A stretch of 7,471 bases of DNA, taken from NCBI GenBank assembly GCA_027067895.1, contig JAMOUY010000273.1, positions 1 through 7,471 on the forward strand, in the 5' to 3' direction. Numbering within the stretch: the stretch's first letter is position 1; the number at the start of each line of letters is the position of its first letter. This document shows, piece by piece, positions 1 through 5,797 of the stretch. Under the pieces are notes generated by a model. The model did not search any database. It saw nothing but the letters and a program-made list of their open reading frames with translations, and had not been told where the DNA came from. The position numbers were made by a program, and so were the translations under genes. This DNA is from Acidobacteriota bacterium. GTDB lineage: Bacteria; Acidobacteriota; Holophagae; Thermotomaculales; Thermotomaculaceae.

Positions 1-1
1 G

Positions 2-592
2 TTTGTAAACGACGGGCAATTGGACAAAGCAAGAGAGATGTGGCTGAAAGCGGTAAAGTTGAATGAAAAGCCCGTTGAGGCTTACTCTCTTTTATCGGAA
101 AGTTATTTGAATGTTGAGAAAAACAAACTTATGGCGTACTATTACGCAAGAAAACTTCTTGATGTTGCACCTTCCGACAGGCGTGAAGAAATAGAGCAAA
201 TGCTTGACTCAATTGCCGGAGATTTTAAAGAGGATTTTGAGCAATACTATCTTTTAAAAACATGCAAAGAAAACGCAAAGAATTACATTGACAATGGCGA
301 TTACAAAAGTGCTTACATTTCTCTTGAAAAATGCGAAGATGCGGATAATGTTGACAAGGAATATCTTTTAATGTTTGCAAAGGTATGCAAAAAACTTGAT
401 AATTACAAAAAGGCTATTGAGATTTACAAAAAATGTCTTGCATTGGGTCTTGAAAGCGGAGAAATCTACCTTGAACTTGCAAAATGTTATTTAAAAACGG
501 GAAACAGAGAACTTGCCAAGGCAAATCTAAAACTTGCCGCAAAGTATCCGAAAGTTAAAAATAAAGCCTTAAAACTTTTAAATTCAATATAG
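2..592 (+). CDS. TPR-repeat protein, C-terminal part (5' end outside window)
   Basis: The frame is open from the left edge (196 codons visible, stop TAG at 590-592), so this is the end of a longer gene. The TTG near position 20 is not convincing as a start because the first visible residues already belong to the second helix of a tetratricopeptide repeat (DKAREMW..AVKLN spacing). A better pair of TPR-like helices occupies roughly visible codons 120-185, with the small/large residue pattern YKKAIEIYKKCLALG followed by YLELAKCYLKTGN. The middle part is helical with no clear motif. No membrane segment or signal is visible in this portion. TPRs are protein-binding scaffolds, so the partner and function cannot be named. 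The HU gene follows 10 bases after the stop, and its ribosome binding site overlaps this stop, so the two genes are probably co-transcribed. Confidence 0.85.
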   Translation, partial: FVNDGQLDKAREMWLKAVKLNEKPVEAYSLLSESYLNVEKNKLMAYYYARKLLDVAPSDRREEIEQMLDSIAGDFKEDFEQYYLLKTCKENAKNYIDNGDYKSAYISLEKCEDADNVDKEYLLMFAKVCKKLDNYKKAIEIYKKCLALGLESGEIYLELAKCYLKTGNRELAKANLKLAAKYPKVKNKALKLLNSI

Positions 593-602
593 GAGGTTTT
601 TT

Positions 603-875
603 ATGACAAAGGCTGATTTAATAAACATTTTAATTCAGGAAATGGGAATGAGTAAAAAGAACGCCGAGTCCATTGTTAACACTTTTTTGGGTTCTATGAT
701 TGAATCTCTTAAAAAGGGAGAGGGAATTGAATTGAGGGGATTCGGAAGTTTTAGAATAAGAAAGAGAAATCCGAGAATAGGAAGAAACCCCCAGACCGGC
801 GAAAAAGTAAAGGTTCCGGCTAAAAAAGTAGTATATTTTAAGCCGGGAAAAGAATTAAAAGATTCCATTAAGTAA
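603..875 (+). CDS. hup: HU/IHF-family DNA-binding protein
   Basis: This is a complete 90-residue histone-like protein, the usual family length. It acts as a dimer in the nucleoid, bending and compacting DNA. The N-terminal helical half (residues 1-40) begins MTKADLI, and the family core RGFGSF is at 45-50. The beta-arm follows, with GRNPQTGE at 60-67; Pro63 is the conserved residue that intercalates into DNA. The tail KKVVYFKPGKELK is typical of HU. Several basic residues flank the arm (RKRNPR, 53-58). I cannot separate HU from an IHF-type homodimer by eye. The ATG is fixed by a strong AGGAGG at 591-596, six bases upstream, which overlaps the stop of the preceding TPR gene. That arrangement suggests co-transcription and translational coupling. 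Confidence 0.96.
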   Translation: MTKADLINILIQEMGMSKKNAESIVNTFLGSMIESLKKGEGIELRGFGSFRIRKRNPRIGRNPQTGEKVKVPAKKVVYFKPGKELKDSIK

Positions 876-879
876 AAAT

Positions 880-893
880 GTGATTTACATCAA
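880..893. promoter_or_regulatory. Possible CRP/FNR-family operator
   Basis: GTGAT-TTAC-ATCAA is an inverted repeat; read on the minus strand it is TTGAT-GTAA-ATCAC. This matches the FNR/DNR-type consensus TTGAT-N4-ATCAA at 9 of 10 positions, and the CRP consensus TGTGA-N6-TCACA at 8 of 10. Its centre (886.5) lies 41.5 bases upstream of the start predicted from the -10-like hexamer at 916-921, which is the class II activator position. No regulator gene is in the window, so which family member would bind is unknown. A chance match in AT-rich DNA remains possible. Confidence 0.4.
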
Positions 894-915
894 GTTGTTT
901 TAACTGAATTATAGG

Positions 916-921
916 TAAATT
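916..921 (+). promoter_or_regulatory. Weak -10-like element ahead of the CsgG-family gene
   Basis: TAAATT matches the sigma-70 TATAAT hexamer at 4 of 6 positions. No good -35 box sits 16-18 bases upstream; the operator-like repeat at 880-893 occupies that area, as expected for an activator-dependent promoter. The predicted transcript would start near 928 and leave a 22-base leader containing the ribosome binding site at 938-946. The call rests mainly on this geometry and is weak. Read-through from the HU gene is the alternative. Confidence 0.3.
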
Positions 922-949
922 TAAGTGAGAAAGATTCGGAGGTGAGTAA

Positions 950-1858
950 ATGATAAAGAGATTGATGAGTGTGTTTTTAATTTTTCTTCTTTTAGGCAAT
1001 GTGGTTTATGCAAAGGATACGAGGCCGAGAATTGCAATTGTTGATTTTGATGTTGATGAAGCCGGTTTGTGGGTGGGATTTAAGCCTCACAAGAGAGAAA
1101 TTTCCGCGGCATTGGTTGAACTTTTTACCACTGCGCTTGTTGAAAGGGGAGCGGTAAGGGTTTTTGAAAGAAAGAGACTTGAAGCCATAATGAAGGAACA
1201 GAATTTAAGTGTTTCCGGAAACGTTGACCCCGCAACTGCGGTGAAAATCGGCAAACTTATCGGCGTCCAGTATATTTTAACCGGAAAAATCACAAGGTTT
1301 GCATACAAGGGAAAAAGTTTTGACGCTTTTTTCAAAATCGGGTTTAAGTTTAAAAACAAGAAACTTGAAGGAAGGCTTGATATTAGGCTTATCAGAACGG
1401 ATACCGGAGAGGTTGTTTACGTTGACAAAGGCAAAGGCGAGAAAAAATTTATGAATTTGAGAATTGCAACCATTGGTGGCGGAACGGATTACGACGAAAC
1501 TATGGTTAACGACATATTTGAGCCTATTGTTGAGCAGATGGCTGACAAATTGAGCAAGAAGGTTAAGGATTTGAAAATTGATTCTCCCGAAATGACTGTT
1601 AAAGAGGGCAAAGTGATTGCCGTAAAGGGAGACAGTGTTTTTATAAATTTAGGTTCAAGAAACGGCGTTCAGGTAGGCGATGTTTTTACAGTTAAGAAAA
1701 AAGGCGATGTTTTGATTGACCCTGATACCGGCGAAGAGTTGGGAGCGGAAATGACCACTGTCGGAACGGTTAAAGTTGTTGATGTAAAAGAAAAGTATTC
1801 CAAATGCAAGGTTATTTCCGGCACGCCTCACAAAGGCAACATTGTAACAAGAGACTAA
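950..1858 (+). CDS. Exported CsgG-family protein with FlgT_C-like C-terminal domain
   Basis: The 302-residue protein begins with a signal peptide: basic MIKR, a hydrophobic core at about 5-19 and a VYA|KD cleavage site after residue 21. There is no lipobox cysteine, so unlike canonical CsgG of the curli system it is not an evident lipoprotein. Residues about 26-205 carry the CsgG-family pattern (RIAIVDFDV; a VERGAVRVFERKRLEAIMKEQ stretch; AVKIGKLIGVQYILTGKI). The C-terminal part, from about residue 218, resembles the FlgT C-terminal domain, with INLGSRNG at 232-239 followed by VGDVF and LIDPDTGE. Family knowledge places such proteins in the periplasm or outer membrane as assembly or transport factors. 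No curli or flagellar gene is in the window, so the actual role is unknown. The ATG is supported by GGAGGTGAG at 938-946. The gene ends just before a strong hairpin terminator. Confidence 0.88.
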   Translation: MIKRLMSVFLIFLLLGNVVYAKDTRPRIAIVDFDVDEAGLWVGFKPHKREISAALVELFTTALVERGAVRVFERKRLEAIMKEQNLSVSGNVDPATAVKIGKLIGVQYILTGKITRFAYKGKSFDAFFKIGFKFKNKKLEGRLDIRLIRTDTGEVVYVDKGKGEKKFMNLRIATIGGGTDYDETMVNDIFEPIVEQMADKLSKKVKDLKIDSPEMTVKEGKVIAVKGDSVFINLGSRNGVQVGDVFTVKKKGDVLIDPDTGEELGAEMTTVGTVKVVDVKEKYSKCKVISGTPHKGNIVTRD

Positions 1859-1885
1859 CTATATCCGAAAAAACCTTGATATAGG

Positions 1886-1915
1886 AAAAGGGGGATTTTT
1901 CCCCCTTATTTTTTT
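1886..1915. terminator. Bidirectional rho-independent terminator
   Basis: The 7-bp stem pairs AAGGGGG (1888-1894) with CCCCCTT (1901-1907) around a small T-rich loop. Seven T residues at 1909-1915 follow on the plus strand, ending the CsgG-family transcript. On the minus strand the same stem is followed by TTTT and CC, so it can also end the leftward TPR/zinc-ribbon transcript. The TAA stop of the zinc-ribbon gene (1908-1906) lies inside the hairpin arm and its T-tract edge, so the convergent genes share this element. Confidence 0.88.
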
Positions 1916-2445
1916 GTAAAGTGATAACTAAGGGGTTTTCCGGTGAGTATAAGCGATTGCAGGTTGAAAAAAACATAAACCACAAAAGTACTTTTTCCTA
2001 TTTCCACGGACGGAATTTCATAGTTTGAGAAAAATATTTTTGTTGAGAAAAGAAGGATTAAAAAAAATATAAAAAACTCAACAAATTCAAGGGATATTAT
2101 TTCCCCTATCTTCCTAATGCTTTTTTCCTTTTTTTCAAGGTGTTTGCTTATTGGTGATTCTCTTTTGGGCGGAGGCTGTTTTGAGGAAATAGGTTTGTAT
2201 TCGTCTTCATCGTCTTCCAAAGATGTTTCAAGAATTTCTTCTTCCGAGGTATCAAATAGAAAATCGTCTTCAACATTTTGCTTTTTTTCGTTGTTTTCAA
2301 TATCAAAAAGAAGTTTTTTTTCTTTTTGTTCGTTTTCCATAATCTGCTCAAATGCCTTTGAGTATCTCAAATCGCAACCGCATTTTTCACAGATTGTTTT
2401 TCCTTCCGGGTTTCTATGCCCGCATGACCTGCATTTAAGGCTCAT
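1906..2445 (-). CDS. Small zinc-ribbon membrane protein
   Basis: The 179-residue protein begins with a zinc ribbon: CxxC at Cys5/Cys8 and CxxC at Cys19/Cys22, with an extra Cys24. A low-complexity, strongly acidic linker follows (about 33-83, including EEEILE and EDDEDE). A short basic and proline-containing stretch (84-112) leads to a hydrophobic segment at about 121-139, and a second, weaker one lies at about 153-168. The end, with LTGKPLSY, faintly recalls an RDD membrane domain, but the match is too weak to name. The first segment is likely membrane-spanning with the ribbon in the cytoplasm. The ATG is two bases after the stop of the 637-residue TPR gene and has no good Shine-Dalgarno sequence of its own, so translation is probably coupled. 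Function is unknown; the shared acidic-linker style suggests that it works with its neighbour. Confidence 0.82.
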   Translation of the reverse strand: MSLKCRSCGHRNPEGKTICEKCGCDLRYSKAFEQIMENEQKEKKLLFDIENNEKKQNVEDDFLFDTSEEEILETSLEDDEDEYKPISSKQPPPKRESPISKHLEKKEKSIRKIGEIISLEFVEFFIFFLILLFSTKIFFSNYEIPSVEIGKSTFVVYVFFNLQSLILTGKPLSYHFTKK

Positions 2446-2447
2446 AC

Positions 2448-4361
2448 TTACTTAATGAAAAAGTAAAACCACTGGGTGAGAAGTCTCTGGTTAATTTTTC
2501 CTTTAAGGTATCTGTCCAACACCTTTATATGCTTTGGAATATCCGTGTCGCTTCTGTTTAATACAAGCGCATAGGTGAAGTATTTTTTTGCCTTTAAAAT
2601 TTCATTGTTTAAAGCGTATTTTATTGCTGTTTTTTTATAGCAGGTAAATAATTTATCCTTCAATCTCAAATCTTCCGGATTTTCCGACAGAAGTTTTTTA
2701 TAATGCGGGATTGCTTTCTCGTATTCCCCTCTCTTAAAATACCTTTCCGCAAGCCTTAATTCTTTTCTTTTGTTTATGGCTTCTTGCTTCATAAGTTTTC
2801 TTGCTTTGCTTAAAAACGAAACCTGTCCTTCGTCCAACTTTCCGTATCTTTCGGCATGCAAAAAAGTGTAATAGGCAAATAAATATTCGCCCATGTCAAA
2901 ATAGTCTTTTGCCTCGTTTATGAATTTTTTGAAAAGTTGCTCTTTTTCTTTCTGTTTTTGATTTACTTGAAATGTCTGAAAATCAAAGTTGTTGTCGTTT
3001 GTCTGGACATTTTTCTTTATAATGCTTATTCCGTAATAAACGACAATACCGAGAATTGCCAAAAGAAGAAGAAAGAAGAATGTTGTTTTAAAAAACTGTC
3101 CGAAATTAAATCTGTTTTTCTTTTTTTGAGGCAGAGTTACTCTTTTTTCTCTCTTTTTGGAAAAATCCCTTTTGGGGCGAGTTTTCTTTTCAGGCTCTTC
3201 TTCAAGTTCAAGTTCAAATGATTGAGACAATTCAAATTCCTGTTTTTTCTGGACAACATACTGCTCAATTCTGTTTTTTTCGTCAAATTTTAATTTATCG
3301 CCGTATTTTTCAAGATACTCCAACGCCTTGTCAAATTCCTTGTCTTCAACAAAATTCTTTATTTTATTTTTGATAATTGACAGTCCCACTTCCTTGTCAA
3401 GTTTTGAAATATACTTCAAGGTTAAAGAATATTGCTTGTCGTTTATTTGGTTGTTTTCAAGAAGGCTTTTCAGAATATTCTTTGCCCTTTCAATATCTCC
3501 GCTTCTTGCGGTAGCGATAACCCTTTTCAATTCTCCGCTTAACTCATCTTCATTGAATATAATTTCTTCCTCAATCTCTTCCTGATGCTGGGTTTCGCTG
3601 AATGTTTCGTTTTCTTCAATTTCTTGATTTTGCTCTTCATTTTGATAGCCCAATTCGTTTTCGGCATTTGAAATGTATTCTTGCAAAAATTCATTGTCCG
3701 GTTGCAATTGTTTTGCTTGTTTCCAAACTATAAGAGCGTTTTCTATGTCGCCTACTTCATAAAGTGAGACACCTTTTTGGATTAAAGCGTTAACGTCCTG
3801 CTCTCCCATTTCGTCTTCCGAAAAAGAGGATAATTTGAAATTTTCCGCATCAAATTCAAAACTTTCCGATTCGTTTTTAGAAAAAGTTTGCTCTTCTTCA
3901 TTTTCAAAAAAAGAAAACGGCTCTTCTTCTTGTTTTTCCTCTGTTTCTTCGGGTTTTACATGTTCTTCGTTGTTTTTTTCTTTGCCTGTTTCTTCTTTAT
4001 CGCTTGTTTCTTTTTCTTTTTTCTCTTCTTCTTTCTTCTCTCTTTGCTTTTCTTCCGCCTCTTGAATTAATTTTTGTCTTTCTTCCTTTCCTTTTGAAAA
4101 AATGGATTTGATTTGGGGAAGGTCAATTCCCTCAAAAAACATATACTCAATTTCTTCAAGTTTGTTGTATTCCTTAACTTTCAACAAATCTTCAAGCAGT
4201 TGTTTCGCCTTTAAAATAAGCACTTTGTAGAGTTTCTGAACCTTATCCGTTTTTACCTTTTGAGCGACCGGATAAATTTCCTTTAATGCTTGATAAATTT
4301 TGTTTTCCTTGTAAAGCAGAAAAGCCTTTTTGGTTCTTTCTATTATTTCTCTTTTTTCCAT
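2448..4361 (-). CDS. Bitopic membrane protein with TPR-like repeats on both sides
   Basis: The 637-residue protein has no N-terminal signal peptide. Residues 1-90 are helical and TPR-like. Residues about 93-148 are a Glu/Lys-rich low-complexity segment, probably disordered or coiled-coil. A clear TPR lies at about 188-225 (GVSLYEVGDIENALIVWKQA), and further helical repeats at about 275-370. A strongly basic stretch precedes one transmembrane helix at about 419-443 (FFKTTFFFLLLLAILGIVVY). By the positive-inside rule the N-terminal part is cytoplasmic and the last 190 residues, which carry more TPR units (AERYFKRGEYEKAIPHYKKLL), are extracytoplasmic. The layout resembles scaffold proteins such as FimV only in general plan; I do not recognise the family. 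The start ATG has no Shine-Dalgarno sequence, and the promoter just upstream predicts a leaderless transcript. The next in-frame ATG is about 70 codons in, so the start is secure. Confidence 0.85.
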   Translation of the reverse strand: MEKREIIERTKKAFLLYKENKIYQALKEIYPVAQKVKTDKVQKLYKVLILKAKQLLEDLLKVKEYNKLEEIEYMFFEGIDLPQIKSIFSKGKEERQKLIQEAEEKQREKKEEEKKEKETSDKEETGKEKNNEEHVKPEETEEKQEEEPFSFFENEEEQTFSKNESESFEFDAENFKLSSFSEDEMGEQDVNALIQKGVSLYEVGDIENALIVWKQAKQLQPDNEFLQEYISNAENELGYQNEEQNQEIEENETFSETQHQEEIEEEIIFNEDELSGELKRVIATARSGDIERAKNILKSLLENNQINDKQYSLTLKYISKLDKEVGLSIIKNKIKNFVEDKEFDKALEYLEKYGDKLKFDEKNRIEQYVVQKKQEFELSQSFELELEEEPEKKTRPKRDFSKKREKRVTLPQKKKNRFNFGQFFKTTFFFLLLLAILGIVVYYGISIIKKNVQTNDNNFDFQTFQVNQKQKEKEQLFKKFINEAKDYFDMGEYLFAYYTFLHAERYGKLDEGQVSFLSKARKLMKQEAINKRKELRLAERYFKRGEYEKAIPHYKKLLSENPEDLRLKDKLFTCYKKTAIKYALNNEILKAKKYFTYALVLNRSDTDIPKHIKVLDRYLKGKINQRLLTQWFYFFIK

Positions 4362-4367
4362 AATAAA

Positions 4368-4396
4368 ATTTTAACAAAGGGGATTTCTTAATTCAA
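4368..4396 (-). promoter_or_regulatory. Extended -10 promoter for the TPR/zinc-ribbon pair
   Basis: Read on the minus strand: -35 TTGAAT at 4396-4391, a 17-base spacer, then -10 TAAAAT at 4373-4368, preceded by TG plus one base (4376-4374), the extended -10 motif. Six bases (4367-4362) separate the -10 from the ATG, so the expected transcription start is the A of the start codon at 4361. This predicts a leaderless mRNA and agrees with the missing ribosome binding site. Confidence 0.65.
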
Positions 4397-4397
4397 T

Positions 4398-4426
4398 ACT
4401 TACTTTTAAAAACTATTTGTTATAAT
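4398..4426 (+). promoter_or_regulatory. Extended -10 promoter for panD-trxC-msrA
   Basis: A perfect TATAAT is at 4421-4426, preceded by TGT at 4418-4420, which gives an extended -10 (TGnTATAAT). The -35 region 17 bases upstream (ACTTAC, 4398-4403) is poor, as is common for extended -10 promoters. The predicted start is near 4433, giving a 27-base leader that contains AAGGAGG at 4447-4453. It lies back to back with the leftward promoter, so the two could compete or be co-regulated. Confidence 0.7.
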
Positions 4427-4459
4427 AACTTTTGGATAGAAAAAACAAGGAGGCTACTT

Positions 4460-4816
4460 GTGTTGAGAGAATTTTTAAAATCAAAAATTCACAGAGCCAC
4501 TATTACAAGAGCCAACCTTGATTACAGCGGTTCTCTTACCATTGACGAAGAAATTATGGAACTTGCGGGAATTAAAGAGTACGAAAAAATTCAGGTTTAC
4601 AACGTAAACAACGGTGAGAGGCTTGAAACCTATGCAATCAAGGGGCCGAAAGGGAGCAAGGCTTTTGAATTGAACGGCGCTGCGGCGAGAAAGGGAATGG
4701 TAGGGGATAAAATTATAATAACCACATTTTGTATTTTGAATGAAAACGAAGTAAAAAACCATAAACCCAAACTTGTTATTATGGAAGAAAACAACCAAAT
4801 TAAAGAGGTGATATGA
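4460..4816 (+). CDS. panD: Aspartate 1-decarboxylase (PanD)
   Basis: PanD converts L-aspartate to beta-alanine in the cytoplasm for pantothenate and coenzyme A synthesis. It is a pyruvoyl enzyme made by self-cleavage of a proenzyme. The 118-residue length is normal. Self-cleavage is expected between Gly24 and Ser25 (YSGS), where Ser25 becomes the pyruvoyl group. The other known functional residues are all in place by alignment from memory: Lys9, His11, Tyr22, Arg54, Thr57, Tyr58 and Asn72. The last falls in the NGAAA motif. AAGGAGG at 4447-4453 is six bases before the GTG at 4460 and nine before the in-frame TTG at 4463. GTG is preferred because it puts the active-site residues on family numbering. 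The stop overlaps the start of the thioredoxin gene (ATGA), so the genes are translationally coupled. The other pan genes are not in the window. Confidence 0.97.
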   Translation: MLREFLKSKIHRATITRANLDYSGSLTIDEEIMELAGIKEYEKIQVYNVNNGERLETYAIKGPKGSKAFELNGAAARKGMVGDKIIITTFCILNENEVKNHKPKLVIMEENNQIKEVI

Positions 4817-5241
4817 TGGTTCATATTGTTTGTCCTCACTGCGATACCGTTAACAGGGTTGATTTAAAAGACACGGCAAAAGACTTTAAATGCGGAAAAT
4901 GCAAAAAAAGTTTGAAAGACACGCATCCGGTTGAATTAAACGCAAGAAACTTTAAAACTCATATTGAAAAAAACGAAATTCCGGTTGTTGTTGACTTTTG
5001 GGCGCCGTGGTGCGGTCCTTGTTTAATAATGGCGCCGCAGTTTGAAGAAGCGGCAAAGCACTTTCCGTTGAAAGTCAGATTTGCCAAACTCAACACCGAA
5101 TCCTATCCCGAAATAGCGGGAATGTTTGGAATAATGGGAATTCCCACAATGATTCTTTTCAAAAACGGCAAAGAAGCGGCAAGAATTTCGGGGGCAATGT
5201 CTTCTCAGCAAATTGTAAACTGGATAAATTCAGTTATCTGA
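4813..5241 (+). CDS. trxC: Thioredoxin 2 (TrxC-type, N-terminal zinc ribbon)
   Basis: This cytoplasmic disulfide reductase has 142 residues. The N-terminal zinc ribbon has CPHC (Cys7/Cys10) and CGKC (Cys27/Cys30), which distinguish thioredoxin 2 from thioredoxin 1. The thioredoxin fold follows from about residue 40. It has the redox site WCGPC at 66-70, the buried Asp61 in VDFWAPW, and the cis-proline Pro111 in GIPT. The ATG at 4813 overlaps the panD stop. A second in-frame ATG at 4816 is better spaced from GAGGTG (4805-4810), so the true start may be 4816, which would shorten the protein by one residue. msrA follows one base after the stop. Thioredoxins regenerate MsrA, which makes the pairing functionally sensible. 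In E. coli trxC belongs to the OxyR oxidative-stress response; no such operator is visible here. Confidence 0.96.
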   Translation: MMVHIVCPHCDTVNRVDLKDTAKDFKCGKCKKSLKDTHPVELNARNFKTHIEKNEIPVVVDFWAPWCGPCLIMAPQFEEAAKHFPLKVRFAKLNTESYPEIAGMFGIMGIPTMILFKNGKEAARISGAMSSQQIVNWINSVI

Positions 5242-5242
5242 A
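5229..5242 (+). repeat. Short inverted repeat at the trxC-msrA junction
   Basis: TTCAG-TTAT-CTGAA is a perfect 5-bp inverted repeat with a 4-base loop. It covers the trxC stop codon (5239-5241) and ends directly before the msrA ATG at 5243. It occupies the place where a ribosome binding site for msrA would lie, and none is visible. In RNA it would be a weak hairpin opened by ribosomes finishing trxC, which fits translational coupling. It may also be chance. Confidence 0.35.
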
Positions 5243-5743
5243 ATGGCGCTTGAAAAAGCAATACTTGCCGCAGGTTGCTTCTGGGGAGTAGAGGCTTACT
5301 TTAAAAAAGTAAGCGGAGTTTTAAACACCGAAGTCGGATACTGCGGGGGGCATAAAGAAAATCCCACCTATGAAGAAGTCTGCACGGGAAACACGGGACA
5401 TGCCGAATGCGTTTTAATTGAGTTTGACAACGAAAAAATCACTTATGAAGAAATTTTGGAACATTTCTGGAAAATACACGACCCCACCTCGTTAAACAGG
5501 CAGGGAAACGACATTGGGACGCAGTACAGAAGCGCTATATTTTATTTGAACGAAGAGCAGAAAAAGAAGGCTTTGAAGAGCAGGGAAAAAGAAGAAAAAT
5601 CGGGAAAACACAAATTCTCCATAACCACTAAAATTGAACCTGCCACAAAATTCTGGCCTGCCGAAGAATACCACCAAGACTATCTTGACAAAAACCCCAA
5701 CGGCTACTGCCACGTAGATTTATCCATGCTGGACAAAGAATAA
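5243..5743 (+). CDS. msrA: Peptide-methionine (S)-S-oxide reductase (MsrA)
   Basis: MsrA reduces the S epimer of methionine sulfoxide, free or in proteins, and so repairs oxidative damage in the cytoplasm. The 166 residues match the short bacterial form. The catalytic motif GCFWG is at 11-15, with Cys12 as nucleophile. Other family marks are GNTGHAE (about 49-55), HDPTS, GNDIGTQYRSAIF and the C-terminal HQDYLDKNPNGYCHVD. Cys156 near the end is a candidate resolving cysteine. Two further cysteines are Cys34 (in GYCGG, where many homologues have GYAGG or similar) and Cys47 (EEVCTG, common in the family). The start is one base after the trxC stop with no clear ribosome binding site, so translation probably depends on ribosomes finishing trxC. 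The gene ends the operon. No convincing terminator hairpin is visible in the 54 bases before the convergent tRNA gene. Confidence 0.97.
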   Translation: MALEKAILAAGCFWGVEAYFKKVSGVLNTEVGYCGGHKENPTYEEVCTGNTGHAECVLIEFDNEKITYEEILEHFWKIHDPTSLNRQGNDIGTQYRSAIFYLNEEQKKKALKSREKEEKSGKHKFSITTKIEPATKFWPAEEYHQDYLDKNPNGYCHVDLSMLDKE

Positions 5744-5797
5744 AGGAATAATACTGAAATTAAAATAACAACTAAATTTTTGAGAGATTATAGAAAA

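Noticed and set aside
20..22. TTG as start of the first gene
   Set aside because: The frame stays open to the left edge and the TPR pattern begins before it, so the gene is truncated by the window rather than starting here.
2117..2455. Plus-strand open frame of 112 codons
   Set aside because: It is antisense to the zinc-ribbon gene and rich in Ser/Phe, the complement of the Glu/Lys codons of the real gene; no ribosome binding site or domain.
2937..4070. Several plus-strand open frames rich in Phe, Leu and Ser
   Set aside because: They mirror the Glu/Lys-rich low-complexity coding of the minus-strand TPR gene and have no start signals; the membrane-protein look is an artefact of complementing AAA/GAA codons.
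3930..4080. GAA/AAA-rich stretch that looks like a repeat tract
   Set aside because: No fixed repeat unit; it encodes a Glu/Lys-rich disordered segment of the TPR protein rather than a DNA repeat or CRISPR.
5787..5792. TATAAT on the minus strand just after tRNA-Glu
   Set aside because: It points antisense into msrA, has no -35 or leftward gene to serve, and lies in AT-rich spacer DNA; most likely chance.
5744..5797. Possible terminator between msrA and the convergent tRNA-Glu
   Set aside because: Only AT-rich sequence with no stable stem followed by a T-tract in either direction; I could not support a terminator.
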